Counted from the first letter of the stretch, positions 26,451 through 36,322 are shown. The stretch: 64,000 bases of DNA from Balneola sp. (GCA_003712055.1 RHLJ01000004.1:248001-312000), one strand, 5' to 3'. Made by a program: numbers and translations. The notes: a model not told the origin generated them from the sequence alone.

Positions 26451-27703
26451 TGTCTCATAATCCTTCAACAATGAAGCACACCTATTTATTAATTCTTTCA
26501 GTTTTCTTGTTTTCCTGTAATCAGGCTCAATCTGATGAAGAACGTTCACTTAATTTCGATGCTGGAAAAGACTATTTCGTTGATAAAATTACCGTGGATT
26601 ACGCCCAAAACTTCAGTGTTAGCTATCACAACAATTATAAGGTAGTCAAAGCAACAGTAAGCTATGGTGCCGCTGAACAAGATTCAGATTCGCTTTCCTG
26701 GATCGACGCTTTTACAGATGTAATGGTTTTGGTTCAGAGAGGAACGCCTGTTCCTCCACTTACCGGGGAGCTTGAAGGAGCTCATGTAATTGAGATTCCT
26801 GTAAACACCATTGCTGGAAATGCAGATGATGCGCCCACCCGGTTTTTAGCACTGGAAGTGGATAATAAATTATTGGGGCTTGGTCATAAGGATGTTTATG
26901 ATCCCGGCCTTAAGGCCCGGTTTGATCAAGGAGAATTACAAGAAATAGGAGCCTCCTGGCATACCGGGCCAAATTTTGAAGTACTCTTAGCGATAGCTCC
27001 TGAACTAACGTATCTCACAGCAGCCAGTCTTACTCAGGCAGAGGGGGTATCACGGACGCGGGAATTGGGCCTTAAAGCAGCTCCTGAGTTTTCGTGGAGT
27101 GAGACATCCTACCTGGGGCAACTGGAGTGGATAAAATATGATGCTCTTTTCCTGAATGAAGAAGCGCAGGCGAATAAGTTCTTTAATGAAATTAAGGGAC
27201 GTACTGATTCCCTGATAAACCTGGTAAAGGACGTATCTGATAAGCCTTCCGCTATGTGGGGCATGCACAGTCGAAGTGGAAACTGGACAGTGAGATCAAA
27301 TGGAGGGATTGCCGAATTGATCACACTGGCGGGAGCGGTTAATCCTTTTGGAGATGCTTCGGCAGCAATAACAAAGACAGAAGCCAATGGCCTTTCTGAG
27401 GGCATAACCATTTCTGATGAACTGGTGCTGCAAAAAGCTGAGGATATAGATTTCATTTTTTCATTCCAGTCAACAACAGGCAACTGGCCTACGAAAGCAT
27501 ATATGGAAAATTTCCCGGCGTATCGAAATAAGGATTTGTACCACCACTTTAAACGCTACAAGGATTATGGGGCCAGCGATTGGTACCAATCGGCTCCAAT
27601 GAGACCAGACATGTTGCTAAGTGATATGATCAAGCTTTTTCACCCAGAGTTATTGCCTGATCATGAATTATTCTTCTTAGCACCCATTGAAATCACACAT
27701 TAG
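26450..27703 (+). CDS. Periplasmic-binding lipoprotein of a FecCD-type importer (paralogue 2)
   Basis: Tandem paralogue of the preceding gene with parallel motifs: lipobox VFLFSC, YDAGRDYF-like LNFDAGKDYF, FSVSYHNNYKVVK, VLVQRGTPVPPLTG, NFEVLLAIAPELTYL, WIKYDALFLNEEAQANKFFNE, RPDMLLSDMIKLFHPE. The two copies clearly arose by duplication but have diverged. The annotated ATG overlaps the previous stop by one base; a later ATG at 26471 gives a tighter signal peptide (MKHTYLLILSVFLFSC) and may be the real start. Two ligands, or open and loaded forms of one metallophore, are possible. Confidence 0.87.
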   Translation: MSHNPSTMKHTYLLILSVFLFSCNQAQSDEERSLNFDAGKDYFVDKITVDYAQNFSVSYHNNYKVVKATVSYGAAEQDSDSLSWIDAFTDVMVLVQRGTPVPPLTGELEGAHVIEIPVNTIAGNADDAPTRFLALEVDNKLLGLGHKDVYDPGLKARFDQGELQEIGASWHTGPNFEVLLAIAPELTYLTAASLTQAEGVSRTRELGLKAAPEFSWSETSYLGQLEWIKYDALFLNEEAQANKFFNEIKGRTDSLINLVKDVSDKPSAMWGMHSRSGNWTVRSNGGIAELITLAGAVNPFGDASAAITKTEANGLSEGITISDELVLQKAEDIDFIFSFQSTTGNWPTKAYMENFPAYRNKDLYHHFKRYKDYGASDWYQSAPMRPDMLLSDMIKLFHPELLPDHELFFLAPIEITH

Positions 27704-27715
27704 ACTTGTTCAAGA

Positions 27716-28807
27716 ATGTCATCAACAATTGCATCAAATACAGTAACTGAAAGCACAGCAATGAAGCTACCTGGCCATTCGCGTTTATTTCTTTTTCCTG
27801 TATTAATGGTACTACTGGTTATAATCTTTTTGATGGAGTTAGGTATAGGCTCTGTCTCCATACCAGCATCAGGGATAATTGATGTTCTACTAGGTTCAGC
27901 AAATGCCGAAGCCATTTGGAGTACCATTATTTTAGAACTTCGCTTACCACGTACTTTAGCCGCTATTTTAGGAGGTGCTGCATTAGGAGCAGCTGGATTA
28001 CAACTTCAAACCTTATTTAAAAATCCGTTAGCAGGCCCATGGGCTCTTGGACTTACGGCAGGAGCTCAGCTAGGTGTAGCACTGGTTGTAACTTTGGCAG
28101 CAGTGGTAGGGTCCTCCTTTCTGCAAAACTTCGAATTCATAGGTAACCTGAGTATTGTACTTGGAGCAATGCTGGGTTGTTTAATTGTGTTGCTGTTGAT
28201 CGTTGCTGTATCAAAATATGTGAGTACGATCACCCTTCTCATTTTTGGGTTAATGCTTGGCTTTTTTGCCCAGGGCTTAATCAGTGTAATTCTACACTTT
28301 ACCAATGTAGCTCAAACCAGAATTTTCGCGGGTTGGAATGATGGTAGTTTTGCCGGGGTATACTGGGAACATTTTCCTGTGCTGGTACCTATGGTAATCA
28401 TTGGGCTTGCGGGCGGGTGGCTGATGGCAAAGCCTTTAAACGCATTCCTTCTGGGCGAAAACTACGCGAGAAGCCTGGGAATGTCCGTAAAGCGAACACG
28501 GCTAATTACACTAGGCTGTGCCGTGTTATTGGCAGGTCCGGTAACTGCTTATTGCGGCCCTGTATTATTTCTTGGGTTAATTATCCCGCATATGGCGAGG
28601 GGACTGTTCAATACATCTGATCATAAAGTTCTTATGCCGGCTGTGATGTTGCTAGGGGCTATTGTCGCTCAGGCTGCAGATCTATTCGTTCATCTTCCCT
28701 GGGATAAGCATTTCCTTCATTTAAATGCTGTTAATGCGCTTATAGGGGCGCCAGTGGTAATGTGGGTGATTCTCAAGAATAAAAAAATGAGAGGCTTTGA
28801 GGCTTGA
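27716..28807 (+). CDS. FecCD-family permease (iron-complex/cobalamin type importer)
   Basis: Inner-membrane permease of a type II ABC importer. Characteristic FecCD elements are LRLPRTLAAILGGAALGAAG, LQTLFKNPLAGPWALGLTAG, GWLMAKPLNAFLLGENYARS and FLGLIIPHMARGLF. About ten TM segments fit the 363 residues. It follows the two binding lipoproteins and precedes the cognate ATPase by 29 bases. The family carries iron-siderophores, haem, cobalamin or other metal chelates; the exact cargo cannot be read. Confidence 0.93.
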   Translation: MSSTIASNTVTESTAMKLPGHSRLFLFPVLMVLLVIIFLMELGIGSVSIPASGIIDVLLGSANAEAIWSTIILELRLPRTLAAILGGAALGAAGLQLQTLFKNPLAGPWALGLTAGAQLGVALVVTLAAVVGSSFLQNFEFIGNLSIVLGAMLGCLIVLLLIVAVSKYVSTITLLIFGLMLGFFAQGLISVILHFTNVAQTRIFAGWNDGSFAGVYWEHFPVLVPMVIIGLAGGWLMAKPLNAFLLGENYARSLGMSVKRTRLITLGCAVLLAGPVTAYCGPVLFLGLIIPHMARGLFNTSDHKVLMPAVMLLGAIVAQAADLFVHLPWDKHFLHLNAVNALIGAPVVMWVILKNKKMRGFEA

Positions 28808-28836
28808 TTTCAGATTTCAATTGTAGCTAACGAATT

Positions 28837-29850
28837 ATGGAAACCATTCTTAATCTTAAAAATCTGACAACAGGGTATAAGTCCAAAGGTAGCAGTAGTG
28901 TAGTAACCTCAAACATTAATGCGGAGTTATACCGGGGCGAATTGGTGTGCTTAATTGGTCCTAATGGGGCCGGGAAATCAACACTCATGCGTACTATTTC
29001 AGGCTCTCAAAAACCACTTGCAGGAGAAGTGTTCCTGGATGGAGTTGATATTTATAGCATTCCTCCAAAAAAACTAGCTAAGAATCTAAGTGTAGTACTC
29101 ACGGAACGTGTAAATGCTGGGATGTTATCCGCCTATGAAGTAATTGCACTTGGGAGATACCCACATACGAACTGGTCCGGAAAGCTTGATACTCAGGATC
29201 ACAGGATTATCCAGGAAGCTATAGAAATGACAGGAGCCCAGGATCTGGTTGAACGGTCTCTTTCTGAATTAAGTGATGGAGAGCGCCAGAAAATTATGAT
29301 TGCCCGTGCTTTTGCGCAGGAACCGGAGATAATGATACTGGATGAAGTAACTGCTTTCCTGGATTTACCAAGGCGGGTTGAAATCATGAAGCTTTTACGG
29401 AACATGGCTAGCGAATCGAAGAAATCTATTCTTCTATCCACTCATGATATGGATTTAGCTTTGCGCGGATCCGACAGAATCTGGTTGCTTCCAAAAGATG
29501 GTTCATTGCATATAGGTTCTCCAGAAGATTTAGTACTAAATGGGTCTTTTGAAGCAGCCTTTGAAAGTGAAGGCATCAACTTCGACAAGCAAAGTGGCTC
29601 CTTCAATATCCATAATGAGTACAGGAAAAGAGTAGCTCTTAAAGGAGATGGGCATAATATGCTCTGGACAGAAAGAGCTTTGTTGAGGAATGGTATTTCT
29701 ATAGATCCCGATGCGAATGTTCTTGTGACAGCAGAAACATTGGTAGGAAAGCATCAATGGTCCATCTCCTCCGACGATCACAGTGGTAGCTATGAATCTA
29801 TTTACGAATTGATCCAGGAACTAAACCTTCTTGAAAATCAAATGGCATGA
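28837..29850 (+). CDS. FecE-type ABC ATPase with C-terminal extension
   Basis: ATPase partner of the FecCD permease. Walker A GPNGAGKST, Q-loop region SVVLTERV, ALGRYPHTNW, signature LSDGERQKIMIARA, Walker B IMILDEVTAFLD, H-loop STHD. At 337 residues it is about 80 longer than plain FecE. The extra C-terminal part (about 255-337) is a small alpha/beta domain (MLWTERALLRNGISIDPDAN, TLVGKHQWSIS) seen in related Bacteroidota ATPases; its role is unknown. It completes the importer encoded from 25179 onward. Confidence 0.92.
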   Translation: METILNLKNLTTGYKSKGSSSVVTSNINAELYRGELVCLIGPNGAGKSTLMRTISGSQKPLAGEVFLDGVDIYSIPPKKLAKNLSVVLTERVNAGMLSAYEVIALGRYPHTNWSGKLDTQDHRIIQEAIEMTGAQDLVERSLSELSDGERQKIMIARAFAQEPEIMILDEVTAFLDLPRRVEIMKLLRNMASESKKSILLSTHDMDLALRGSDRIWLLPKDGSLHIGSPEDLVLNGSFEAAFESEGINFDKQSGSFNIHNEYRKRVALKGDGHNMLWTERALLRNGISIDPDANVLVTAETLVGKHQWSISSDDHSGSYESIYELIQELNLLENQMA

Positions 29851-29956
29851 ACAACAAAGAAACTTAGATGACTAAGTACAATTAACCGATAATCCATGAG
29901 CCATGATTTGACCGTCGTGGCTTCTCTTACTCACTTAACTTTTTAATATAGTATAT

Positions 29957-30994
29957 ATGAATACCTCAAATAAAATACCCATTACTATTCTTACCGGGTT
30001 TTTAGGATCAGGGAAAACGACTCTTTTAAATCACATATTGGCCAATAACTCAGGTAAAAAAATAGCAGTTATTGTAAATGAATTCGGCGAGGTGAATGTG
30101 GATGCCAAATTGGTTCAGCACACCACTGAAGAAATGATCGAATTATCCAATGGGTGTATTTGCTGTACTCTTCGTGGCGATCTCATCGAAGGGGTCGACA
30201 AAATACTAAACGAGAATAACATCGATGCACTGGTTATTGAATCTACTGGTATTGGAGAGCCTATCCCTATTGCACAGGCATTTTATGTACATCCTGAAAT
30301 ATTAGAAGCCAATCCAGACCTGCCAGATATACAAGACCGGGTATTTGTAGATGCAATCATCACTGTTATAGACAGCGCCCAGTTCTTTGATATGTACGAA
30401 AAGCAGTCGCTCATTCCTGATGACGATTTTGGAAGAGGCTATAGTCAGTTACTTGCTGAGCAGGTAGAAGGAGCTGATATCTTACTCTTAAATAAAGTTG
30501 ATGAAAGTACAGATCAGGAACTGACAAAACTCACGGATTTATTGAAGCTAATGAACCCGCGAGCAAAAATGCTTAAGACTACTTATGGAGAAGTTCCAAT
30601 AGATGAAATTGTGGACACTAACATTTTTGACATAGAAGTAGCGGAAGATTCTTCTCTTTGGGTTGCTGAACTGGAAAAAGAGCCCGGATCAGAATCCGAA
30701 GAATATGGGATTGGAACCTTTGTCTTCAAATCCGTCGCGCGATTTGATGAGGAAAAACTGATAAGGCTTTTCCAAAGTGAGTTTCCTCAAAATATCCTTA
30801 GATCAAAAGGGATTGTTACCATTAAGAACACAGATGCCGCTTTTTTATGGAACCAGGCTGGAAAGTTTATAAAATTTGATCCGATTGGGAGATTTAATAA
30901 CCCGGACTATACCTATAATGAGATTGTTTTTATCGGAACCGGGGTTAACGAAAAGTCCATCAATTCATGGCTGAGCAAAGCATTAGTTGCTTAA
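29957..30994 (+). CDS. COG0523 (CobW-type) GTPase metallochaperone
   Basis: G3E-family GTPase that hands metal, usually zinc, to client proteins or helps cobalamin synthesis. P-loop GFLGSGKTT (residues 14-22), the metal-binding CxCC motif in NGCICCTLR (Cys67, Cys69, Cys70), switch region ESTGIGEP, and the base-recognition LLNKVDE are all present. A CobW C-terminal domain occupies the last 100 residues ([18 protein letters not shown]). The 345-residue length is normal. It follows the importer genes after 106 bases that hold a weak hairpin (29899-29922). With the His-rich small protein it argues for zinc or another divalent metal as the theme. Confidence 0.93.
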   Translation: MNTSNKIPITILTGFLGSGKTTLLNHILANNSGKKIAVIVNEFGEVNVDAKLVQHTTEEMIELSNGCICCTLRGDLIEGVDKILNENNIDALVIESTGIGEPIPIAQAFYVHPEILEANPDLPDIQDRVFVDAIITVIDSAQFFDMYEKQSLIPDDDFGRGYSQLLAEQVEGADILLLNKVDESTDQELTKLTDLLKLMNPRAKMLKTTYGEVPIDEIVDTNIFDIEVAEDSSLWVAELEKEPGSESEEYGIGTFVFKSVARFDEEKLIRLFQSEFPQNILRSKGIVTIKNTDAAFLWNQAGKFIKFDPIGRFNNPDYTYNEIVFIGTGVNEKSINSWLSKALVA

Positions 30995-31017
30995 TGGTAG
31001 CCTGAAGCTATTCGAAA

Positions 31018-32190
31018 ATGACCCCATCATTTGATGTCTTGATTATTGGTGGAGGTGTACATGGTGTACATCTCTTCCATCTTATCAAAAAGCGAACGGA
31101 AAATAAGCTGACCATTGGAATTGCGGACCCTAATCCGGCTCCGCTTCATAATTGGAAGCATTGTACTTCAAATAGTGGTATGGAGTTTTTGCGATCCCCT
31201 TCCGTTCATCATGTGGATATCGACCCTTTCGCATTGCAGAAATTCTCCGACCATCATTCAATACAGCCTAAACCTTTTGTCGCTCCTCGCAATAGGCCAT
31301 CGCTCAATTTGTTTAATGCTCATGTGCGGGATGTTCTTTCGGCATATAAACAAGAGGATTATTGGATACAAACCCAGATTACCGATATCGAATTACATTC
31401 TATGGGTGCGCGTATTTTTTCAGAAGATGGAGAGATTCATGCTCGTCATATTATTCTTGCTATAGGCAATGGCGGACAACTAAATATGCCTGAATGGGCG
31501 AATAGCCTGGCATCAAAAGCATTTCCTGTACATCATATTTATAGTCCCGATTTTTCAGTAAAGGCATATAAAGAGGGTTTTCATACCGTTGTAGTAGGTA
31601 GTGGGATGGGAGCAGTACAGACATTTATAAAGCTTGCTGAAAGTTACTCCGGGAAAATAACCTTGTTAACTCCCGGGAAAATCAATGTATCTCAATACGA
31701 TATTGATCCAGGCTGGATGGGGCCGAAATATTTGCATCGCTTCTATTCAGAACAACGCACTTTTAAAAGACGAGCAATGATTTCATCAGCTCGTAAGCGA
31801 GGTACCATCACTCCTGATATAAATTGGAAATTGAACCAGGTTCTGAAAATGGAACATGCCCATCACGTGATTGGGAAGATTAAATCGGGCGAGTTATTTG
31901 GGAGTGATAATGCATTTCTCAATTTAGAAGGTGAAGGGCATTTATTCTGTGATCAGATTTTGGTGGGTACCGGATTCTCACCAACCATAAATAGCACGTT
32001 GATTCAAAACCTGAAAAACAATAGTCATCTTAAATGTGCAGAATGCGGGTATCCAATTATTGATCCATTTTTACGTTGGCATGAGCATCTGAGTGTATCT
32101 GGGGAACTTGCCGAGCTGGAAATAGGGCCTGGAGCAAAAAATATTATTGGAGCAAGGCACGCTGGGGAAAGGATACAACGTTTATTTTGA
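31018..32190 (+). CDS. FAD/NAD(P)-binding flavoprotein, possible monooxygenase-like
   Basis: A Rossmann FAD motif opens the protein (FDVLIIGGGVHGVHL), and a second nucleotide motif is central (FHTVVVGSGMGAVQTFIKLA). LAIGNGG and LVGTGFSPTIN complete the two-dinucleotide-domain flavoprotein pattern. The 390-residue size and the MEFLRSPSVHH stretch recall SidA/lysine N-hydroxylase-like and related FAD/NAD(P) proteins (PF13454/Pyr_redox_3 group). It starts 23 bases after the COG0523 gene. It could modify a metallophore or act as a reductase; the reaction is not readable from sequence. Confidence 0.75.
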   Translation: MTPSFDVLIIGGGVHGVHLFHLIKKRTENKLTIGIADPNPAPLHNWKHCTSNSGMEFLRSPSVHHVDIDPFALQKFSDHHSIQPKPFVAPRNRPSLNLFNAHVRDVLSAYKQEDYWIQTQITDIELHSMGARIFSEDGEIHARHIILAIGNGGQLNMPEWANSLASKAFPVHHIYSPDFSVKAYKEGFHTVVVGSGMGAVQTFIKLAESYSGKITLLTPGKINVSQYDIDPGWMGPKYLHRFYSEQRTFKRRAMISSARKRGTITPDINWKLNQVLKMEHAHHVIGKIKSGELFGSDNAFLNLEGEGHLFCDQILVGTGFSPTINSTLIQNLKNNSHLKCAECGYPIIDPFLRWHEHLSVSGELAELEIGPGAKNIIGARHAGERIQRLF

Positions 32191-32299
32191 TGATTTAACA
32201 ATTTAACTACCTAGTATATAGTCAGGGCTATTGCAAGTCTGGAATTAACCAGCGAATTTTTCATTGTAAAAATTACACCACCTTAAATACTCTTATCAA

Positions 32300-33925
32300 A
32301 TGAAAACCATTTTCCAACAAACGAGATTTATGTTGTTAGCATTGCTTTTCCTGGGTTATACAGGAACCGTATTTGCCCAAAATGCTGAAGAATCTACCCT
32401 CAGAATGGTAGCCTGGAACATCGAGCACCTGGCCGAAAATGATGGAGAGGGCTGTGTTGCCAGAAGCGAAGCTGATTATGCTAAACTTCGAGCTTTTGCA
32501 GAGTCTATGGATGCAGATGTGGTTGCATTACAAGAAGTAGAATCAGCAAAAGCTGTGGCTCGTGTATTTCCGGAAAGTGAGTGGACTATTATAATGTCTG
32601 ATCGACCAGATAGTGGTTCTTATGATTGTAGAGGAAGTGGCCGTCCATCCACACAGCAAAAAGTAGCCTTTGCCATCCGCAAGGGAGTAGAGTTTGAGGG
32701 AGTTGAGAATTTTGATGAACTGGCATTAGGCAATCCTGGACTTCGCTATGGTTTAGTCATAAGGCTAACGGGAACTCCTGAGCCTATTGAGGTAATGAAT
32801 GTGCATATGAAAAGCGGATGCTTTGTAAACGACTATTCTACTTCCGATCGTGATGCATGTGAAACCTTCGAAGAGCAGGCCCCTGTGCTTGATGATTGGG
32901 TGGAAAGCAAAGTTGAAGAAGGAACAGCCTTCGTAATTCTTGGGGATTTTAACCATCGGATAACTACCCCGGAGAATCGTTTTTGGGAAGATCTTGAAGA
33001 AATGGATGGTGGTGAAATAGGATTAGCAAGTAGTATGGAAGGTATAAGAGGATGCCATCCACGATACCCCGACCCAATCGACCATATAATAACAAGTTCG
33101 CAGGGGAGTAAATACTTCGTTCCTGGAAGCCAGGACGTCTTTTATTTCGGAATGACTCCTCAGACTATGACCGAAGATGATATGCTAAGCGATCATTGTC
33201 CTGTAGCTGTTGATCTGTGGCTGACTGAGCCTCTTCCAATAAGCACGGGTGTTCGATGGACTCAAAACAGTGCAGAATATGCCCTGATCACTTCATCTCT
33301 TTACCAGCAGGCAGAACAAAATATCGAAGGTTTTTCTTCCATGGATGAGCCCTGGGTAGTAATTATGGATGTGGACGAGACCTTGCTGGACAACAGTAAT
33401 TACAATAAGCGCAGGGATGCACAAGGACTGGGATTTACCCCAGAAACCTGGGCTGATTGGGTGATGGAAGAATCAGCCACAGAAGTTCCTGGATCTAAAC
33501 AGTTCGTTACCAAAGTAATTGAAGCAGGGGGCCAAATCGCCCTGGTCACTAACCGGGACCGTGCACATGATCAACACACCTGGAATAACCTGTTAGCATT
33601 AGGCTTTCCAATAAATCGAGCTACTACCTGTATTATTGGTAGGGCACAAGTTGACAGGGATGCTGTGGGTGAAGATGGAATTATCAATGACAAAGACCTT
33701 CGTCGCAAAGAGGTAATTACTGGAACAGCTGAAAACTGCTGGGCCAATTATCTGGAAGCGCAATCTTCCTGGAATAGAGATTTATCACTGGTTATGCAGG
33801 TTGGAGATAACATCAAAGACTTTGCAAAAACTACACAAGAAAACGTTGACCTTAGCGAATTCCTAAAGCGCCAGGGAGTAGATATTCTTGTGTTACCCAA
33901 TGCGATGTACGGTTCCTGGGATTGA
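32300..33925 (+). CDS. Secreted endonuclease/exonuclease/phosphatase fused to a HAD acid phosphatase
   Basis: A signal peptide (MLLALLFLGYTGTVFAQ) precedes an EEP domain at residues about 30-315: MVAWNIEHLAEN, ALQEVES, the catalytic GDFNHR and SDHCPVAVDLW. A second, C-terminal domain from about residue 320 is a class-B/subfamily-IIIB acid phosphatase of the HAD fold: nucleophile Asp357 and Asp359 in VIMDVDETLLD, ALVTNRDR, and LVMQVGDNIKDF. Both domains have their key residues, so the protein may cut nucleic acid and then remove the phosphate. It converges on the LytTR regulator gene with no space between the stops. The fusion could instead act on phospholipid head groups. Confidence 0.88.
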   Translation: MKTIFQQTRFMLLALLFLGYTGTVFAQNAEESTLRMVAWNIEHLAENDGEGCVARSEADYAKLRAFAESMDADVVALQEVESAKAVARVFPESEWTIIMSDRPDSGSYDCRGSGRPSTQQKVAFAIRKGVEFEGVENFDELALGNPGLRYGLVIRLTGTPEPIEVMNVHMKSGCFVNDYSTSDRDACETFEEQAPVLDDWVESKVEEGTAFVILGDFNHRITTPENRFWEDLEEMDGGEIGLASSMEGIRGCHPRYPDPIDHIITSSQGSKYFVPGSQDVFYFGMTPQTMTEDDMLSDHCPVAVDLWLTEPLPISTGVRWTQNSAEYALITSSLYQQAEQNIEGFSSMDEPWVVIMDVDETLLDNSNYNKRRDAQGLGFTPETWADWVMEESATEVPGSKQFVTKVIEAGGQIALVTNRDRAHDQHTWNNLLALGFPINRATTCIIGRAQVDRDAVGEDGIINDKDLRRKEVITGTAENCWANYLEAQSSWNRDLSLVMQVGDNIKDFAKTTQENVDLSEFLKRQGVDILVLPNAMYGSWD

Positions 33926-34615
33926 TTATACCTTTAGGAATTTATTTTTAAAATCATCTTTAAATGCATTTCCAATAGGTATCTCTTTTTCCCCGACAGA
34001 AATCATATTTCCTTCTACATAATTGATTTTTGAAAGGGAGACCACAAAGGATTTATGCACTCTTATAAAAGAATCTGGAGATAACTTCTCCAAAAAAGAC
34101 TTCAAACTCTGGTTGAAAGTGAGTTTTTCTGAAGAGGTATGCAGTGTTACATAGTCTCCCAGACTTTCTACAAAAAGAATGTCTTCTTCATCGATACGGT
34201 AGGTTTTGCCATCGGCTTTTATAATTAATGGCTGGGATTCGTCTGAAGCTTGTTCGCTTTCAAGTAGTTTGGAAACCTTATTCACCGCTTTTAAGAATCG
34301 TTCGAAAGAGAAAGGCTTAAGGAGGTAATCGATTACATCCAGCTCGTATCCTTCCAGTGCATATTCTGAATAAGCAGTGGTCAAAACTATTTTAGGAGGA
34401 TGGGATAAGCTCCTGATCAAATCAATCCCCGAAAGCTTGGGCATATTTATATCAAGAAAAAGTACATCTACTTCTTGTTTCCGAAGAAAAGATACTGCCG
34501 AAACACCATTATCAAATTCTGCTATAAGATCCAGGAAATCTAGCTCAGAGATATATTGTCTGAGGATATCCCTTGCTATTGGCTCATCTTCTACAATAAT
34601 ACAGGTCAGTTTCAT
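33926..34615 (-). CDS. LytTR-family response regulator
   Basis: Receiver domain (residues 1-120) with phosphoacceptor Asp55 (VLFLDINMPKLSGIDL), acidic pair Glu9-Asp10, and Lys in YLLKPFSFERF. The LytTR DNA-binding domain (about 130-229) shows ILFVESLGDYVTLHT and FIRVHKSFVVSLSKI. The 229-residue length is normal. Its start overlaps the histidine-kinase stop by four bases, so the two are a translationally coupled two-component pair. Target genes are unknown. Confidence 0.95.
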   Translation of the reverse strand: MKLTCIIVEDEPIARDILRQYISELDFLDLIAEFDNGVSAVSFLRKQEVDVLFLDINMPKLSGIDLIRSLSHPPKIVLTTAYSEYALEGYELDVIDYLLKPFSFERFLKAVNKVSKLLESEQASDESQPLIIKADGKTYRIDEEDILFVESLGDYVTLHTSSEKLTFNQSLKSFLEKLSPDSFIRVHKSFVVSLSKINYVEGNMISVGEKEIPIGNAFKDDFKNKFLKV

Positions 34616-35646
34616 TTCATCCTCAGGCTTAGCGTTACATCGTATGTATAGTTGTCTTCTTTGATCTCTAAACTATGCCGGTCTGCATAGAGTAAGTCTA
34701 ATCGCTTTTTCACATTTTGGATGCCTGTTCCCGAGGAAGTAGCCTCCAGGTTTCTGGAATTAGATTTCGTATTCACCGATCGAAAAGTAAGTGTCTTATC
34801 CATCACACTTAAGTTGAAGCTGATTTGGTCAGTTTCCTCGGTAGTACTTCCATGCTTAAAAGCATTTTCCACGAAGTTCACCAAGAGGAGGGGGGCGATG
34901 CTTAGGTCATCAAATTTGCCATGGACTGAGAAAGCCACTCGCCTGGGATTAGAAATTCGTTCTTTTTGCAGGTTAATGAATTCTTTCAGGTATTCAATTT
35001 CCGCAGAAAGTGGAACAATGTCTTTGTCCATATTTTCTACAATGTATCGGAGGATACTGGATAGCTTTAGGATCATCGAAGGAGCTTTTTCTGATTTCTT
35101 GAGTGCTTCTCCATAAATGGTATTAAGATTATTGAATAAGAAGTGTGGATTAATCTGAGCTCTTAATGCTTTAAGTTCGCTGAAGGTTTTTTCCTCCTGG
35201 AGCTGGGCTAGTTTTAGTTCTGTTTCCTTTCTCCCAAACCAGGACTTAGAAAATTCTATCATGGAAGAAATGGCTAAGTAAACAGCCATAATCCCGAAAA
35301 TCTCATGTGGCATAAAAGAACCGACCATGAAATAGTTTGGGAACAGAAAGTCAGAAAACATTCCATATGATAGGCCATATAAAGATAGGGTTATACCATA
35401 TCCCGGAACTAGTATCATTCCTATGTAAGCCCACACTCCATACTTGACTAACATATCTGGAATGAAACGATAAATATTAAATAACACGACAGTCACAAAA
35501 GGAATATGGAATAAAAAGCTATAAATGAAATCAACTACTCCAAGTTGTTCAGTTTGTGCGAACACTCGTAGGGTGATTACGAAGGATATCGTCCAGAAAA
35601 CAAGATTCTGGACGATATTAATTGCCAATTTCTTCTTAAAGTTCAT
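34612..35646 (-). CDS. LytS/YehU-type sensor histidine kinase
   Basis: Four TM helices occupy residues about 8-130, followed by a coiled linker and the His_kinase domain with phosphoacceptor His168 in ALRAQINPHFLFNNLNTI. The ATPase N-box is LLVNFVENAFKHG and the glycine box is SGTGIQNVKKRLDLL. The sensor is purely membrane-embedded with little periplasmic sequence, so it may read a membrane or lipoprotein signal. It overlaps the lipoprotein gene upstream by 11 bases and the regulator downstream by four. Confidence 0.94.
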   Translation of the reverse strand: MNFKKKLAINIVQNLVFWTISFVITLRVFAQTEQLGVVDFIYSFLFHIPFVTVVLFNIYRFIPDMLVKYGVWAYIGMILVPGYGITLSLYGLSYGMFSDFLFPNYFMVGSFMPHEIFGIMAVYLAISSMIEFSKSWFGRKETELKLAQLQEEKTFSELKALRAQINPHFLFNNLNTIYGEALKKSEKAPSMILKLSSILRYIVENMDKDIVPLSAEIEYLKEFINLQKERISNPRRVAFSVHGKFDDLSIAPLLLVNFVENAFKHGSTTEETDQISFNLSVMDKTLTFRSVNTKSNSRNLEATSSGTGIQNVKKRLDLLYADRHSLEIKEDNYTYDVTLSLRMK

Positions 35647-36322
35647 TGTTCACCCTTGTTAGCTCAATAGGGTCGTCAAATGCATCCTCATCATCGCCAT
35701 ATTTCTTCACGAACCGTTGAAGTTCTTTTGTTGAAGCAGTGATAAGTATTTCGCTTTCTCCAGCTAAGGTATCATTTATTTTCTCATGCTTAATACGAAC
35801 TCTGTTTTCAACAATCAGGTCGGTAATCCATGAGTCTTCAAACAGCTCTATAGAAAGCTTATCCTGATTCAAAGTGAGTCGAGAGAATGTATGAACCCTA
35901 AATAGATGTGCGTCAACGAAGTTGTCATCTCTCATATCAAAATCAAACAGTTGTAAATCGAGGAAAAGATTGTTTCCTATTTGTCCTGCCGCACCAAGGA
36001 AATAGCTTGTGTCAGGAACGGAGCTACTCAGTTCTTCAAATATGATCATATAAAAGGGACCTTCGATAAACACATCGTCTTCTTCAGCTTCAATGCCGAT
36101 AGTTCCTTCGTAGTTTTCACCATTAATAGTTATATCAGGTACATTTCGAATATCATTTACAAAAGTCCATCGTTGATTGCCGCTTTCCCATCTACCCTCC
36201 AGTCCGTCAACAAGCATAGCGTTGTCTTCGTTAATTAGAGGGTGGACAGATTTCAAGAAACAGCCTGTGAATAGAAAGCTACAGGCAAGAATGAATAGTA
36301 AAAGTTTGATTGCAGATCTCAT
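35636..36322 (-). CDS. Lipoprotein of unknown function in the LytTR operon
   Basis: A lipobox (FLFTGC, Cys about residue 21) begins a 228-residue protein with the sequence SVHPLINEDNAMLVDGLEGR and a mainly beta-rich body (RWTFVNDIRNVPDITINGE, SIELFEDSWITDLI). I know no named family for it. It is first in a three-gene operon with the kinase and regulator (11-base overlap), so it may be the sensory partner or a target of the system. Confidence 0.8.
   Translation of the reverse strand: MRSAIKLLLFILACSFLFTGCFLKSVHPLINEDNAMLVDGLEGRWESGNQRWTFVNDIRNVPDITINGENYEGTIGIEAEEDDVFIEGPFYMIIFEELSSSVPDTSYFLGAAGQIGNNLFLDLQLFDFDMRDDNFVDAHLFRVHTFSRLTLNQDKLSIELFEDSWITDLIVENRVRIKHEKINDTLAGESEILITASTKELQRFVKKYGDDEDAFDDPIELTRVNNEL

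Noticed and set aside
29899-29922. Terminator between the FecE-type ATPase and COG0523 genes
   Set aside because: AGCCATGA/TCGTGGCT pairs with one G-U but is followed by TCTCTTAC, not a T tract; too weak to call.
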